DNA of 64,000 nt from Mytilus galloprovincialis. Lineage: Eukaryota; Mollusca; Bivalvia; Mytilida; Mytilidae. The stretch spans positions 16,090,441-16,154,440 of the forward strand of contig NC_134838.1 of the NCBI RefSeq assembly GCF_965363235.1, in the 5' to 3' direction. How positions within the stretch are numbered: the stretch's first letter is position 1; each line of letters opens with the position of its first letter. Of the stretch, positions 11,776-23,455 are shown one piece after another. A model generated the notes under the pieces. It made no database searches. It saw only the letters and a list, made by a program, of their open reading frames with translations, and was not told where the DNA came from. Both the position numbers and the translations under genes were made by a program.

Positions 11776-12508
11776 ATTGCCGTCGAACATTTTTTATTAA
11801 CATTTCCGTAAGGGTGGGGTAGGGTGTCCGACCCCAACTTTGGACCTAATTTAAAAAAAATCTAAGCTTAAGCACACCCTGGATTTTTTTCCAAGTAAAC
11901 CTTACCTATTCAGCTTCACATTGCACCTAGTGGCGAAAAAAGTATTGCCGTCAAACATTTTTTATTAACATTTCCGTAAGGGTGGGGTAGGGTGTCCGAC
12001 TCCAACTTTGGACCTAATTTAAAAAACATCTAAGCCTAAGCACACCCTGGATTTTTTTCAAGTAAACCTTACCTATTCAGCTTCACATTGCACCTAGTGG
12101 CGAAAAAATTATTGCCGTCAAACTTTTTTTTATTAACATTTCCGTAAGGGTGGGGTAGGGTGTCCGAACCCAACTTTGGACCTAATTTAAAAAAAAAATC
12201 TAAGCCTAAGCACACCCTGGATTTTTTTTCAAGTAAACCTTACCTATTCAGCTTCACATTGCACCTAGTGGCGGAAAAAGTATTGCCGTCAAACATTTTT
12301 TATTAACATTTCCGTAAGGGTGGGGTAGGGTGTCCGACCCCAACTTTGGACCTAATTTCAAAAAAATCTAAGCCTAAGCACACCCTGGATTTTTTCTCAA
12401 GTAAACCTTACCTATTCAGCTTCACATTGCACTTAGTGTCGAAAAAAAGTATTGCCGTTGAATTTATTTTATTAACATTTCCGTTAGGGTGGGGTTGGGT
12501 GGCCAAAT
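11776..12508. repeat. Tandem array of about 168-bp units
   Basis: Units start with ATTGCCGTC at 11776, 11944, 12111, 12282 and 12451 (partial), spaced 167-171 bp. Each holds GGGTGGGGTAGGGTGTCC, an A-run, and ACATTGCACCTAGTGGCG. Four and a third copies of high identity indicate recent amplification. No reading frame persists through the units. Confidence 0.95.
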
Positions 12509-12524
12509 ATATGATCAATCGTCA

Positions 12525-12620
12525 AAATCTGATACTTTTATACGAGAAGCCATATCTGCTGCAGGAAAATTGAAGTCTATGTTAAAACTTTCAGAATTAC
12601 ATCATGGAGTGTCTGCAGAT
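12525..12620 (+). pseudogene. Coding-like fragment, partner of 37690-37894
   Basis: In one frame it reads SDTFIREAISAAGKLKSML, then K LSELHHGVSAD, before a stop. The same peptide (AISAAGKLKSML, LSELH, GVS) is found at 37705 onward. Conservation of the reading frame between two copies 25 kb apart suggests fragments of a gene or of a transposon protein. I do not recognise the family. Confidence 0.4.
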
Positions 12621-12699
12621 TAAAAATACATCAAATGAGGACCAATAACTGCACTCTGCCGCTACCGCTCTATGGCGCGATATTAAAAACCTCGTTTTT

Positions 12700-14300
12700 T
12701 ACTCGGATGGCTACCCTAGTGCCAAGGAATGATACTACACTCATATTTGCAAATTCCAACATTTTTTTTGGCTTGAAATTTTCAAAACTTGCAACCACCA
12801 GGAAAAGATAAAGGTTCATAACATTTTTGTTAAACAAGATATTTAAAAATAATTAGTTTTTTCAATTGGAAATAATTTTTTTTTTAAATATCTTGTAATT
12901 TTGGTTTAATACTAACACTGAAAAAAAAGATTAGCAAACGACATCTTATGACTAAGTACATAAACTGATCGTATCAACACTACACAAAAATATGAATTAC
13001 AATAACAGTGCTTAGTGGATCATGGATTATGACCAAAGTATTTCCATCAATAAACACTTGTTTATGCGATTAAATACGACAATTCTACTACTTGAACGAT
13101 CTTTTTTGATTTGTTGAAAAACAAACTGCTATCGCGAAAATATGATAGTTTTTTACACCATGTGTTATAAAATTCTAATTATCCTGCATCATGAATCGTT
13201 TGCAGAAGCTGGAAATTACAATGTATAACGAACTTGTTATACTAGGCGAAGGAAAAATCCCGAAAACTTCAAGTAACAAATGGAAAAAAATATTCAACCC
13301 TAACACGGTAAAATCTAACGAAGCTGTTTACACTTTTGTTTAATTTACAACTTAAAACCAACAGTTCTTTTCGTTGATTTTTGCAAGAATCTACACAGCA
13401 TGTTGACTTTAAATCATTAATTTTTACAATAAAATTTTTAAAAATATGCTAAAATATTAAGTTCCTAGTTTATAATAAAGAAAAAAAATCAGCATCAAAT
13501 TTAGCTAACCAGTCAGCAGTCGCAGATTTACTTATTGTTACTGTACATTGACCTTACAAATATTTTCATATGTATAACTGACGTCGACATTTGGGCCATA
13601 TACCACAATCAATGTCCTCCCTATGTGTTCTTTGTAACGTTTTGTCACATAACAACAGACCATGAACGGTTTCTGCAAGTTTTTGGTATGTGCAATGTTT
13701 GGGAAAAGTCCCAGTATATATCCAAAATTTAGAAAAATGGCACTGACTCAATTAAAAAAAGCCTATACACATCCTTAGGGATATGGAGTAGACAAGAGGT
13801 GTTCCGAAAACTGTCAATATTACCTTTTGGCACCTGGCATAATCACATTTTGTATGTAATTTATTAAAAATGTGCGCACGGTCAACGCTTTTATAACCCT
13901 ATAAATTTACTAAATGAAGCATTCAATACTTACACCGAACAGCAAGATATGAAGGGCCCCACAAATGGCATGCGTAAAACCATTCAAACTGGAAAACCAA
14001 CGGTCTAATCTATATCATTGAAAATACTAGAAAAACTAATTAACCACACATTTTTTTTCTAGGATCATAAAAACACGATTCCTATCAAGTTTTTCTTATA
14101 TATGCCTGTGCACTTTATTGTGGATGCTCATGTCATCTTGAATGTTACATAAAATGTAGGCTAATTTCAGAATGGCGCGAGATAGCTGTTAGCCAATAAA
14201 AATTACGTATTATAATGAAACATACATGTAATGTAATTATAAAGATATAGCAACTTTAAAAAACATCTTAGCGACAACATTCTAAAAATGTATGATCATC
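12700..14300. other. AT-rich stretch; SINE tail at about 13955-14050
   Basis: Mostly AT-rich sequence without supported genes. Near 13955-14050, phrases GGGCCCCACAAATGGCATG and AAACCATTCAAACTGG plus AACCAACGGTCTAATC match the tail of the SINE-like family best seen at 34877-35110. Confidence 0.5.
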
Positions 14301-15838
14301 AACCACATACCTGGTAATACAATATGGTAATCACTCCGTGTCTGGAAAAGACAGGAAACATATACATACCTAAGATCCAACATCAACATCACCCACATAC
14401 CTGGTAATACAATATGGTAATCACTCCGTGTCGTCTGGAAAAGACTGGAAACATATACCTAACTAAGATCCAACATCAACATCAACCACATACCTGGTAA
14501 TACAATATGGTAATCACTCCGTGTCTGGAAAAGACTTGAAACATATACCTAACTAAGATCCAACATCAACAACACCCACATACCTGGTAATACAATATGG
14601 TAATCACTCCGTGTCTAGAAAAGACTTGAAACATATACCTAACTAAGATCCAACATCAACATCAACCACATATCTGGTAATACAATATGGTTATCACTCC
14701 GTGTCTGGAAAAGACTGGAAACATATACCTAACTAAGATCCAACATCAACATCAACCACATACCTGGTAATACAATATGGTAATCACTCCGTGTCTGGAA
14801 AAGACTTGAAACATATACCTAACTAAGATCCAACATCAACATCAACCACATACCTGATAATACAATATGGTAATCACTCCGTGTCTGGAAAAGACTGGAA
14901 ACATATACCTAACTAAGATCCAACATTAACATCAACCACATACCTGGTAATACAATATGGTAATCACTCCGTGTCTGGAAAAGACTGGAAACATATACCT
15001 AACTAAGATCCAACATCAACATCAACCACATACCTGGTAATACAATATGGTAATCACTCCGTGTCTGGAAAAGACTGGAAACATATACCTAACTAAGATC
15101 CAACATCAACATCAACCACATACCTGGTAATACAATATGGTAATCACTCCGTGTCGTCTGGAAAAGACTGGAAACATATACCTAACTAAGATCCAACATC
15201 AACATCAACCACATACCTGGTAATACAATATGGTAATCACTCCGTGTCTGGAAAAGACTTGAAACATATACCTAACTAAGATCCAACATCAACATCACCC
15301 ACATACCTGGTAATACAATATGGTAATCACTCCGTGTCTAGAAAAGACTTGAAACATATACCTAACTAAGATCCAACATCAACATCAACCACATACCTGG
15401 TAATACAATATGGTAATCACTCCGTGTCTGGAAAAGACTGGAAACATATACCTAACTAAGATCCAACATCAACATCAACCACATACCTGATAATACAATA
15501 TGGTAATCACTCCGTGTCTGGAAAAGACTGGAAACATATACCTAACTAAGATCCAACATCAACATCAACCACATACCTGGTAATACAATATGGTAATCAC
15601 TCCGTGTCTGGAAAAGACTGGAAACATATACCTAACTAAGATCCAACATCAACATCAACCACATACCTGGTAATACAATATGGTAATCACTCCGTGTCTG
15701 GAAAAGACTGGAAACATATACATAACTAAGATCCAACATCAACATCAACCACATACCTGGTAATACAATATGGTAATCACTCCGTGTCTGGAAAAGACTG
15801 GAAACATATACATAACTAAGATCCAACATCAACATCAA
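14301..15838. repeat. 90-bp tandem array, 17 units
   Basis: Seventeen units of 90 bp (two are 93 bp, with CGT inserted at about 14430 and 15154) follow the pattern ACCACATACCTGGTAATAC... then CACTCCGTGTCTGGAAAAG. Variant marks recur: the 93-bp unit is followed in both places by a CTTGAAAC unit and then a TCTAGAAAAGACTTG unit, so a block of about eight units was itself duplicated. All lengths are multiples of three. On the minus strand each unit contains a pyrimidine tract, TTTTCCAG, 31 nt, then GTATGTGG, i.e. acceptor, microexon, donor. Confidence 0.96.
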
Positions 15839-16160
15839 ATTATTGCAACTCGTCTTCAAATTGCCGCTATAGAGTTTCGATACAGTAAAAAAAAAACATA
15901 CCGCATAGTACGCTACAAAAGGCCCCGATATGAAAATTTAAAACTATTGAAACGAGAAAACTAACGGTCTGATTGGATTGCAAAAATTATGAACGATAAA
16001 CAAATATGATATACAGCTACAAATGACAAACTTAACTCCCCCTCTCTATATCCGAGCCTTTTATAGCTGACTTTACGGAACGAGTGTTTCTCATCGTTGG
16101 CCTATGATTGCTAACATCCACTTCATGTGAGTTCTGTTAGACAGTTGTATCTTTGGCGAT
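15839..16160. repeat. Fragments of the SINE-like family
   Basis: Positions 15893-15990 carry a diverged AAAAGGCCCCG...GAGAAAACTAACGGTCT tail of the plus-strand SINE-like family. Positions 16055-16160 carry a diverged head in the opposite orientation (AGCTGACTTTACGG, GACAGTTGTATCTTTGG). Both are old. Confidence 0.45.
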
Positions 16161-16917
16161 CTAACCAGAACACTTCCGTTCGTCATTTTCTGAATTGAAA
16201 CAGATTGTTTTCAATATTCATAAATTGTATACATTGATATTTTTGAAATGTAAATTGTTTGAAAAAAGTAAAATCACAAAATTACTAAACTCCGAGGAAG
16301 ATTCAAAAGAGAAGGTCCCATATAGCTATCAAATGGCACAAAATCAAAAGCTCAAACACATCAAACGTATGGATAACAACTATGTTATTTCGCGGATTTC
16401 AAAACTCAGTCGTTCCCAGGAAATGGCAGTCAATAAATAGCACTGAGTCTCAGTCTGGACAATTTTAGAATAAATTTTAAATGTCACAACCAAATTAATC
16501 TATGAAAAAGAATTTGTAAAACGAGAGGGAAACGCTGGGATAACACTTAATTGTGTATAAAAGTAAAAAAAAAAAAAAAAAGTATATCTGAATAATACAA
16601 ATCCTTTTGCTAACTAGATGATGGAAGAAAAAAACCTATTTGTACCAAAAGATCGCATCATTAAAGAAATAAAAAGAAAAGTACCCAAGATTATAATTTA
16701 CAAAAGCGGAATGAAAATCATTACGATGTATTACTGTATCAGACCAAAAAACTGAACCCACTTCTAAACTTTTAATATTTAATATGTTGTAAGAAGACAG
16801 GCTGTTATTAAATTCTTATATACACTAAATTAATAATTCATCATTGCAATAATAATTTGGTCATTCAGTTTAAAGTGTGTAATCTTTATATTGACCTTGG
16901 GTCATAATTGACGATGG
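16161..16917. other. AT-rich upstream region of the carotenoid oxygenase gene
   Basis: No gene recognised. Includes an A run near 16567-16580 and open frames without family resemblance. Nothing beyond the core promoter at its right end can be assigned. Confidence 0.5.
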
Positions 16918-16951
16918 TATATAAACTCCGTTATCCCAAATTAATTCAGTC
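16918..16951 (+). promoter_or_regulatory. TATA box and initiator of the carotenoid oxygenase gene
   Basis: TATATAAA at 16918-16925 and an initiator-like TCAGTC at 16946-16951, whose A (16948) lies 30 bp downstream of the first T of the TATA box. That is the standard spacing. It gives a short 5' untranslated leader of about 18 nt before the ATG at 16966. Confidence 0.7.
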
Positions 16952-16965
16952 AAATTTGCAACAAA

Positions 16966-17130
16966 ATGAGGTGTACGTCATATTTAATTGTCTTTATTTT
17001 CTCTTTGTCTTTCTGTGTTGCAGATGATCCGTCTGGCTTTGCCGAATTTTTCCGAACAAACTTAAACGAATTTAATGACAAACCAATAACATTTTCATAT
17101 CCTGTTCCAAGATGGCTAAAAGGAACATTG
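16966..17130 (+). CDS. Carotenoid oxygenase, exon 1 (signal peptide and N-terminus)
   Basis: Fifty-five codons from the ATG nearest the predicted start site to a perfect GTAAGT donor (17131), phase 0. Residues 1-19 (hydrophobic run YLIVFIFSLSFCVA) look like a cleavable signal peptide. Residues 30-55, ending PRWLKGTL, match the N-terminal motif of the carotenoid cleavage oxygenase family, which continues directly in exon 2 with IRNGGGRYEMG. A signal peptide is unexpected because animal BCO1, BCO2 and RPE65 are cytosolic, mitochondrial or ER-membrane-associated. Open reading continues eight codons past the donor, but the family motif shows splicing at 17130/26257. Confidence 0.85.
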
Positions 17131-17839
17131 GTAAGTAAATATGATATAAGAGGGTAAGAAGCTTAATGCTATGTGTTCATTTTGGAGAAGACTAAACTTA
17201 CTTGTGAAATCAGTTTCTGGTCTTTTTGTCTTTTTTCTCAATTGAAGATAGTTGAATTGATATGGTTGCGACATTCAGAATTTTCTTTGTTTTTCTTTGT
17301 ATTTCCATATACAGGCAGCAACAAACTTTGTCGAACGTTTGGAAGTTTGATTACAAATAAATCCTTAGATTGTTTTTTCATCCAAAACTTGAAATTAAGG
17401 AAACAACAGACACGAATTTGAAAAAAAACACGATCATCTCAGTACCAGAATCTATAACAAACGAGATGATTTTCATTTTGAAATTATCAATTTCTTCCAC
17501 CTTAGTCACAATATACCAACTTCACCTGCATAAGGGATAAACATGTTCCAAGTAATTCTGTATTCCAAAACATGCAGCAACTACTCAGACTTTGTAAAAA
17601 CGTCTCCATTGTTTGAGCAGAAAGGTGATGAAATAGGGGGAATGTCATAGAACGTCTCATTTATTTTCTAAAAAAAGTTCCGATTGAAAGCCGTACAAAG
17701 ACCTTTTTGATAAATATTCCGTATCAACTTCACAAATAATGGTCTTGAAGTGTAGATTCTGGGTACTGACGTTGTTCATCATCTTAGTTATATAATTCTT
17801 ATTTTTGTCTGTATTAGTATTACATTTACTGTTTAGTCT

Positions 17840-18395
17840 GTTTTTGGTCTTATTCATTTGACGTGGCTCTGTACGTATGCATCCCGTCATTGTGTTTTTG
17901 TTCTATGATAATTTTTGATTACATTTTTGCCTATTTTGTTCTAATATGCTTTATCTCTATATTACTTCTGTGTTTCTTTGTTAAATGTGTCGTGGCTCTG
18001 TACTTATACATCTTGTTGTTTTGCCATAGTATATGTTTGTTTACATATTTGTTTGTTTTTATAGTGATTACGATAATAACACAATGCTGACTGCTGTCCC
18101 CCTATTTTTGACATGTTTACCTATTATGTCCGTTTGTTTTCTTCACACATCGTTTTCCATAGAATGGAATTTCATGCGACTGTCATAAAAGTGCGAGATT
18201 TAACTAGCTATAAAACCAGGTTTAATCCACCATTTTCTCCTTAGAAAATGACTGTACTAAGCCCGGATTAAGACAATTGTTGTCCATTCGTTTGATGTGT
18301 TTGAGCTTTTGATTTTGCCAACTGATTAGATACTATCCGTTTTGAATTTTCCCCGGAGAACAATATTTTTGTGATTTTACTTTTTTCTTCAACAC
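17840..18395 (+). repeat. Dispersed bivalve repeat (CTAGCTATAAAACCAGG family), copy 1
   Basis: Phrases GCTCTGTACGTATGCATCCC, GCTGACTGCTGTCCCCC, ACTAGCTATAAAACCAGG and GATGTGTTTGAGCTTTTG are typical of a repeat I know from mussels. A related copy is at 25140-25570, and a short fragment (CTCAGTACTTATACATCCCG) at 19065-19100. No coding capacity is seen. Confidence 0.65.
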
Positions 18396-19269
18396 AGAAA
18401 ATGTTCTGTTAAAGCTGTATTTTTTAAGTAAAAATATTGCCAGTTAAAGATCGGAAACTGTGGAAATAGAAACACATAGTTTTATTTTGACAAAATCTTT
18501 AACTTCTGTTCGTTTGTTATACACGACATGACTTTTAAGAATGTATCATATTCTCCCTACAACTATACCCCACTGAGAGATCCAAATACGAATTTTGAAG
18601 TGGTAATTTTATATAATCTTAACCAATTCGATTAAGTTATTTTTTTATTATCCTTAACATGCCGAAAATCTCTATACATGGCAGATTAATAGAGCCAATT
18701 TTGGTGGGTTGGTGGGTTTTGGGGTGGGGCGGGTGATGTAGGAAGTCGTCTGGTTTTTTTCTGTCTTAAAAGAAACAATAATTTTCCTTTAAAGTTAAAA
18801 CAAAAATAGAGTTTGTCATTGAAACAAACCCTGTTGTTGTTTTTGTTAGGTTTGAAAATTCATACCCTGATGTATACAGTAAATTGAAGATTGCGTATAT
18901 GTTCAATTCTGACACCTTGTCCATAACTCTGGTCTCCTCAAAATAAAGACTGTATAAAATGTACATATGAAATACATAGGAACCAAGTTAATAATAGTAT
19001 GTGTTCTTCAACGGGTCAATATAATGAGAAAATATAAGTAAATTTGTTTTAAATTAATATTCATTTGATGTGGCTCAGTACTTATACATCCCGTCATTAT
19101 TCGAGATGGCTTGTAAAACTAAGATTTATTGGCAGTATTGACCACAGCTTTTTATTATTAAACACAAATTTAAATATGTACACATATAGATTCAACGATA
19201 TATATTGTTCAACTAGATAGATTCATAGATGTATAGATCATTTTTTGGTTACCTCTGGCAACCTACAGA

Positions 19270-19350
19270 TAACTAGATCGATAGATGTATGATCCTGGGA
19301 TACAGCGATCAACTAACTTAGCTGTTGGATCCTGGGATACAGCGATCCAC
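19270..19350. repeat. Short direct repeat GATCCTGGGATACAGCGATC
   Basis: GATCCTGGGATACAGCGATC occurs twice (about 19290 and 19328), 38 bp apart, just downstream of the 3' side of the minus-strand retrotransposon. It could be a local duplication or part of the terminal repeat system of the element. Confidence 0.5.
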
Positions 19351-19529
19351 AAAATGTACTTTTAATATCACTAAAATATAGACAACTGTAACTGTAGTTT
19401 ATCACACGCAGCGAAGTTGCCAAATTGATTAGGTACGGTATATGTCAAACTCAACCGTACCGGATCAACCGCCACTAAAGTGGGGATGAAGCTGCGATAG
19501 GACTGTGGCCAATACTGTTTTAAAATTAC

Positions 19530-20150
19530 TTAAGATATACACATACTAGTACCAAATGTATCTGGATATGTATAAGAACCAGAACAAATAAACATTTCAA
19601 GCGCACCTTGCAAATTATTCAGAAATATATCATTACCGAGGTCTGTCAAATGAACACCATCTTCCTTTAAAAAAGTACTATTAGGAAGAATATCTGGATA
19701 CTTTATATAATGTCCCCCATTCTTTAACACGAATGATGCAATGGCACTATTTATCCTAATTCTGCATGCCATCATGCTATCCTGACTTATTGAATGACGC
19801 CAATTTGTTCTCGGTAAAATTTGAGACCAGACAATCGAACTATTGGGTAGATAACTTTGTACCTTCTCCAAGGTGGTCTTGATTTCATTCCTTAAAAACC
19901 CTAGTTTTGTCTTCCCCAAATCATTTCCAGCAATATGAAGGACAAGATATTTCAGCGCTTTTTCATATTTCATCAGTCTTTTTATTGTTGATTCCAAATC
20001 TTTTATACCCATGCCACCAAATTTTAACTCCTATTCTATGTAGACCTAAATTAACACCACATGTTCTACTTCTTGCATGTACAAATGCATTTCTTATCAA
20101 AGATGAGCCTACTATCCATACTGACACTTCTTGGCCTACAATTTAATACA
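19530..20150 (-). pseudogene. SGNH/GDSL-like hydrolase of the Ngaro element, frameshifted
   Basis: The upstream part (about 20150-20000) reads VSVWIVGSSLIRNAF, the first conserved block of SGNH hydrolases, with VGSS in place of GDS. A frame change near 20000 leads to the remaining 160-codon frame with YLVLHIAGNDLG (block III, Gly and Asn of the oxyanion hole) and DGVHLTDLG (block V, catalytic Asp and His). In Ngaro elements this domain accompanies the recombinase; its role there is unknown, with esterase activity inferred from the fold. Without the missing frame the protein would lack its nucleophile block. Confidence 0.75.
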
Positions 20151-20205
20151 TGTATGTATTGACATGAAATATTCTAAATTGACCTTCAAATTCAACGAAA
20201 TTTAT

Positions 20206-21017
20206 TCAAAATTGTGGTATTCGTATATAACTTTTGAAAGTATCAGAACTCCAACGACCCATTACTTTAATTTGCTCGTCAGAAAAACCAAGCATAGTTG
20301 CTGAAGTAGCACTACCGATTCTAAATGAGTGCGTCCCATACTTTGATTGATCAAAACCAATATACCCCAGGGCTTGTTTTAGAATTCCTGAAAACTGATA
20401 TCGAGTCATCGGAGAGCCATCAAAGTGGCAATATAATTGACCACTAATTCGAGGTCGAATCTTTAAATATTCTTGCAGTAATTTTACCGGACAAATTCCA
20501 ACGCCACAAAAATTGAAATCCCTCGACCTAGCTGGTCTGTTTTTGAAGACGCCAAGTATATTTTTATATTATGATAAGTAACCTCCACATTTTCAATTTT
20601 AATGGCATGATTAGACCCTTCCCTGCCACATGCAGTTGTCATTTCACCAACTCGCAGAAATGCAAAAAATCCCATTGAAAAAGCACTATAAAATAAGACA
20701 GCTTCATATCTGGAGCTACAAAATGCGGGCAAAATCTTTATAATATTTTTTAACAGATCTAAAGTAATAGGTAATCTACTGTCAGGTCTCTTTAACTTTG
20801 ACCTTGCCATTCCATCAACCATTTTTCTTACAACAAATAATTGAGACATATCTTCGTAATTATTAATCTTATTATAAAAACTGATAGCTGAGATATAACA
20901 TTTCACCGTAGATGGAGCCATGTCCAAGCAAGACATGTATGCAATGAACTGAGTAATGTGGTTCAATGGTATTGGAAAACTATGATCTAAATCAAAACTA
21001 TCCCTAAATTTAGCCAA
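20206..21017 (-). pseudogene. Tyrosine recombinase of the Ngaro element, frameshifted
   Basis: The first frame (21017-20484, 177 codons) carries the SAM-like core-binding region (ITQFIAYMSCLDMAPSTVKC) and the first catalytic arginine in FLRVGEM. The second frame can be read from about 20495 through 20206 and carries THSFRIGSATSA (HxxR), MGRWSSDTFKSYIR (the W/H position and the nucleophilic Tyr) and a short tail. A one-base slip near 20500 separates them. The enzyme would integrate circular cDNA without an integrase. All catalytic residues are visible, but in two frames. Confidence 0.85.
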
Positions 21018-21073
21018 AGCATTTAAGGCTCGTTGATAAGCTTGAATTGTATTAGGAGCAAGCGAACAATTAA

Positions 21074-22876
21074 TTAATCTGTTTGTTTCAGACTCAATAT
21101 CAAATCTCTGAACTCTTCTGGGTTGTTTTCTGGAACCGACTCGGCCCCGGGTGCTAGTTCCCGGAATCTCTTCAACTGAAAACGAGAAATCGAGTCTGCA
21201 ATTTCATTTTTACAACCATCAATATGTTGTGCTTTAAACTGAATATTGTGTTGCATTGTAAAAAGAACAAGGGGACGAATAAATGCCATCAAACGCTTCG
21301 ACTTGGCAGTTCTTTTATTGATAATGCTAACTAATGCCATATTGTCAATTCGAAATAAAATCTTTCGATTTTGGAAATTTGATGCCCATATAAACATAGC
21401 TAAAACAATTGGAACTAACTCTAAAAAAGTAATGTCCCTCATGATTGGCATATTTGACCATGCTTCCGGCCATTTATATTGTGCCCATTTACCATCAAAA
21501 TATGCACCACAACCTAAATCAGAGTTACCACAGCTGTCAGTGTACAAATGCAACGTTTCATTTGTTATCCACGTGTTTTCTGATAGATAACAATCTCCGT
21601 TAAAATGTTCCAGAAAAATCAGCCAAATTTTTGCATCTTCTCTGAGATCATTATTTATTCTAATTGAATAAAAAGGCTTTTTATTTTTTATAGACCCTAT
21701 GACATCATAAAACCTGCGAAGGAAAGCCCTAGACGAAGTAATCGCCCTTGAACAGAAAGCCATCAAACCCACTACTGATTCTAAGTCCTTGTGTGTAATC
21801 TTTTTATTCAACAAAATCGGTTCAAGTAAGGACTTTAGCTTTAACAATTTGTCTTGTGGTATTCTGACAACCATTTCAACAGTGTCAATGACCAATCCTA
21901 AAAATTTCAAAGATGTTACAGGTCCAACTGATTTTTCCGAAGCAATCGGAACACCTAGTTTCTCACAAATATCTGAAAAAGTGTCTAGCATCATTTGACA
22001 TACAGGTGTATCCTCAGGGCCTCCAAATAAAAAATCATCCAAATAATGCACAAGTGATTTCACTCCACTCCGTTCAACTACTAACCAGTGTAAAAAGGTT
22101 GAAAACTTATTGAATAAATTACATGAAATTGAACATCCCATAGCCATACTTTTATTTACAAAGAACTTTTCATCAAAATAAATCCCTAATAATTCAAAAT
22201 CTGATGGGTGCACTGGCAGCAAACGAAAAGCGGACTTTATGTCCCGTACTCCAATCAATGCAGACTTTCCGAGTGAGCTGACCATTTGTATAACTTCATC
22301 AAAAGATGCATATTGAACGGAACATTCATCGCGATCAATAAAATCGTTGACCCCGGAACCTTCCGGATATGATAAATGAGATATTAACCTCCAACCTTTC
22401 TCTTTTGGTACTAGACCGATAGGAGAAGTCCTAAGAGTAGAAATAGGCTTTTCTAAAAAGGGACCAGCCATCCTACCCGCTTTTACCTCCTGATCTAACT
22501 TATCCAACGTTTCAACTTTATGACAATTTGCCGACTGTAAATTTTTGGAAATAAAAGAAATTCTCAGACCTGAATATTTCAAACGAAAACCACATAAAAA
22601 TCCTTCATATAATTCTTTTGCTACACCTGCATTCGGATATGCCCTCAGCATATTTTTCAAAACACCAATCTTAATAGGGGTTCTACCAATTCGCCATAGT
22701 TCTGATATTTGGTCTAGATCTTGTTTGTGTGAACTGTGTGGCATTTCTTTGGGGAAATCTGACTCTTGACTCGGCGCTCCTTGGGCGAAATTGAAACTGG
22801 GGCCCTGCTCTATACTGAGACCCGGGTGCCCGAAACTGAAACTGAGAGCCCGTGTTATATTGTGTATTACCAACAT
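21074..22876 (-). CDS. Reverse transcriptase / RNase H of the Ngaro element
   Basis: An intact 600-codon frame. Residues about 150-330 are the RT: GWRLISHLSYPEG, the first catalytic Asp in VRDIKSAFRLLP (D212), the AMGCSIS block and the active-site YLDD at 278-281. The C-terminal third is RNase H: LYTDSCGNSDLGCGAY (Asp), FLELVPIVLAMF (Glu), FRIDNMALVSIIN (Asp) and HIDGCKNEIADSISR (Asp). It replicates the retrotransposon RNA. The start overlaps the end of Gag in another frame, so translation may depend on frameshifting or re-initiation. This is the only unbroken gene of the element, and it could still be translated if transcribed. Confidence 0.88.
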   Translation of the reverse strand: MLVIHNITRALSFSFGHPGLSIEQGPSFNFAQGAPSQESDFPKEMPHSSHKQDLDQISELWRIGRTPIKIGVLKNMLRAYPNAGVAKELYEGFLCGFRLKYSGLRISFISKNLQSANCHKVETLDKLDQEVKAGRMAGPFLEKPISTLRTSPIGLVPKEKGWRLISHLSYPEGSGVNDFIDRDECSVQYASFDEVIQMVSSLGKSALIGVRDIKSAFRLLPVHPSDFELLGIYFDEKFFVNKSMAMGCSISCNLFNKFSTFLHWLVVERSGVKSLVHYLDDFLFGGPEDTPVCQMMLDTFSDICEKLGVPIASEKSVGPVTSLKFLGLVIDTVEMVVRIPQDKLLKLKSLLEPILLNKKITHKDLESVVGLMAFCSRAITSSRAFLRRFYDVIGSIKNKKPFYSIRINNDLREDAKIWLIFLEHFNGDCYLSENTWITNETLHLYTDSCGNSDLGCGAYFDGKWAQYKWPEAWSNMPIMRDITFLELVPIVLAMFIWASNFQNRKILFRIDNMALVSIINKRTAKSKRLMAFIRPLVLFTMQHNIQFKAQHIDGCKNEIADSISRFQLKRFRELAPGAESVPENNPEEFRDLILSLKQTD

Positions 22877-23442
22877 GTGGTCTCACATTTCCCAGTTGTC
22901 TTTGACAGTTTATAATTGGATGTGAACCATTACACCTTAAACACAAATGGCTATAAAAGCAAGGTCTTTTCCAACAGCTTCCCTCATAGTTATAACTATA
23001 GCATTTGTTCCCATGACCACTACTGTCTTGAATATTACTATTAGATACATTTAAGGACACATTTGAGATAGTATTCACTGGTTGCATACAACCAAAGCTC
23101 ATTGTCTATATTACTCCATACACTGGATGGTTCATGAGCTTTTCTTAGTCTATATTGCTCATCATAATTTTTCCAACCCATACCTTGGTTTCTTTGAGCC
23201 CCAAGGTGTATTGTGTGCATGTATTTTAACAGTTCCTTAAATCGGTTTACGTGCACAGCACAATAGATATAAATAAAAATGATGAAAGCATCTGTCCACT
23301 TTTCAATATTTGTAATTTTTGATTGTTGAGAAATGGGTTGTAAAATGAATCCCCCTTGAGCCCATGTCAACTTTTGTTTGTCAGAACCCGTGTTGACTGA
23401 ATTATTTAATAGACAAGCTAAATCTATGAATTCCCCTTTCAA
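22683..23442 (-). pseudogene. Gag, central and C-terminal part with zinc knuckles, frameshifted
   Basis: The first frame (23442-23041) ends with WKNYDEQYRLRKAHEPSSVW and NELWLYATS, phrases typical of Gag in tyrosine-recombinase retroelements. The second frame (23102-22683) holds a cysteine/histidine cluster, CYSYNYEGSCWKRPCFYSHL followed by CLRCNGSHPIINC, i.e. two zinc-binding modules, then a Gly/Arg/Gln-rich tail (QYRAGPQFQFRPRS) suited to RNA binding. The two frames overlap, indicating a shift near 23041-23102. The upstream part of Gag is separated by a foreign insertion. Confidence 0.7.
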
Positions 23443-23455
23443 TATTTTTTCTTTA

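Noticed and set aside
15632..15859. 75-codon minus-strand frame with a 30-residue repeat
   Set aside because: It is the translation of the last 90-bp satellite units; most other units have a stop (TAG) in the same frame. The splice-site pattern is reported instead.
21246..22769. Plus-strand open frames across the RT gene
   Set aside because: Shadows of the 600-codon minus-strand RT/RNase H frame.
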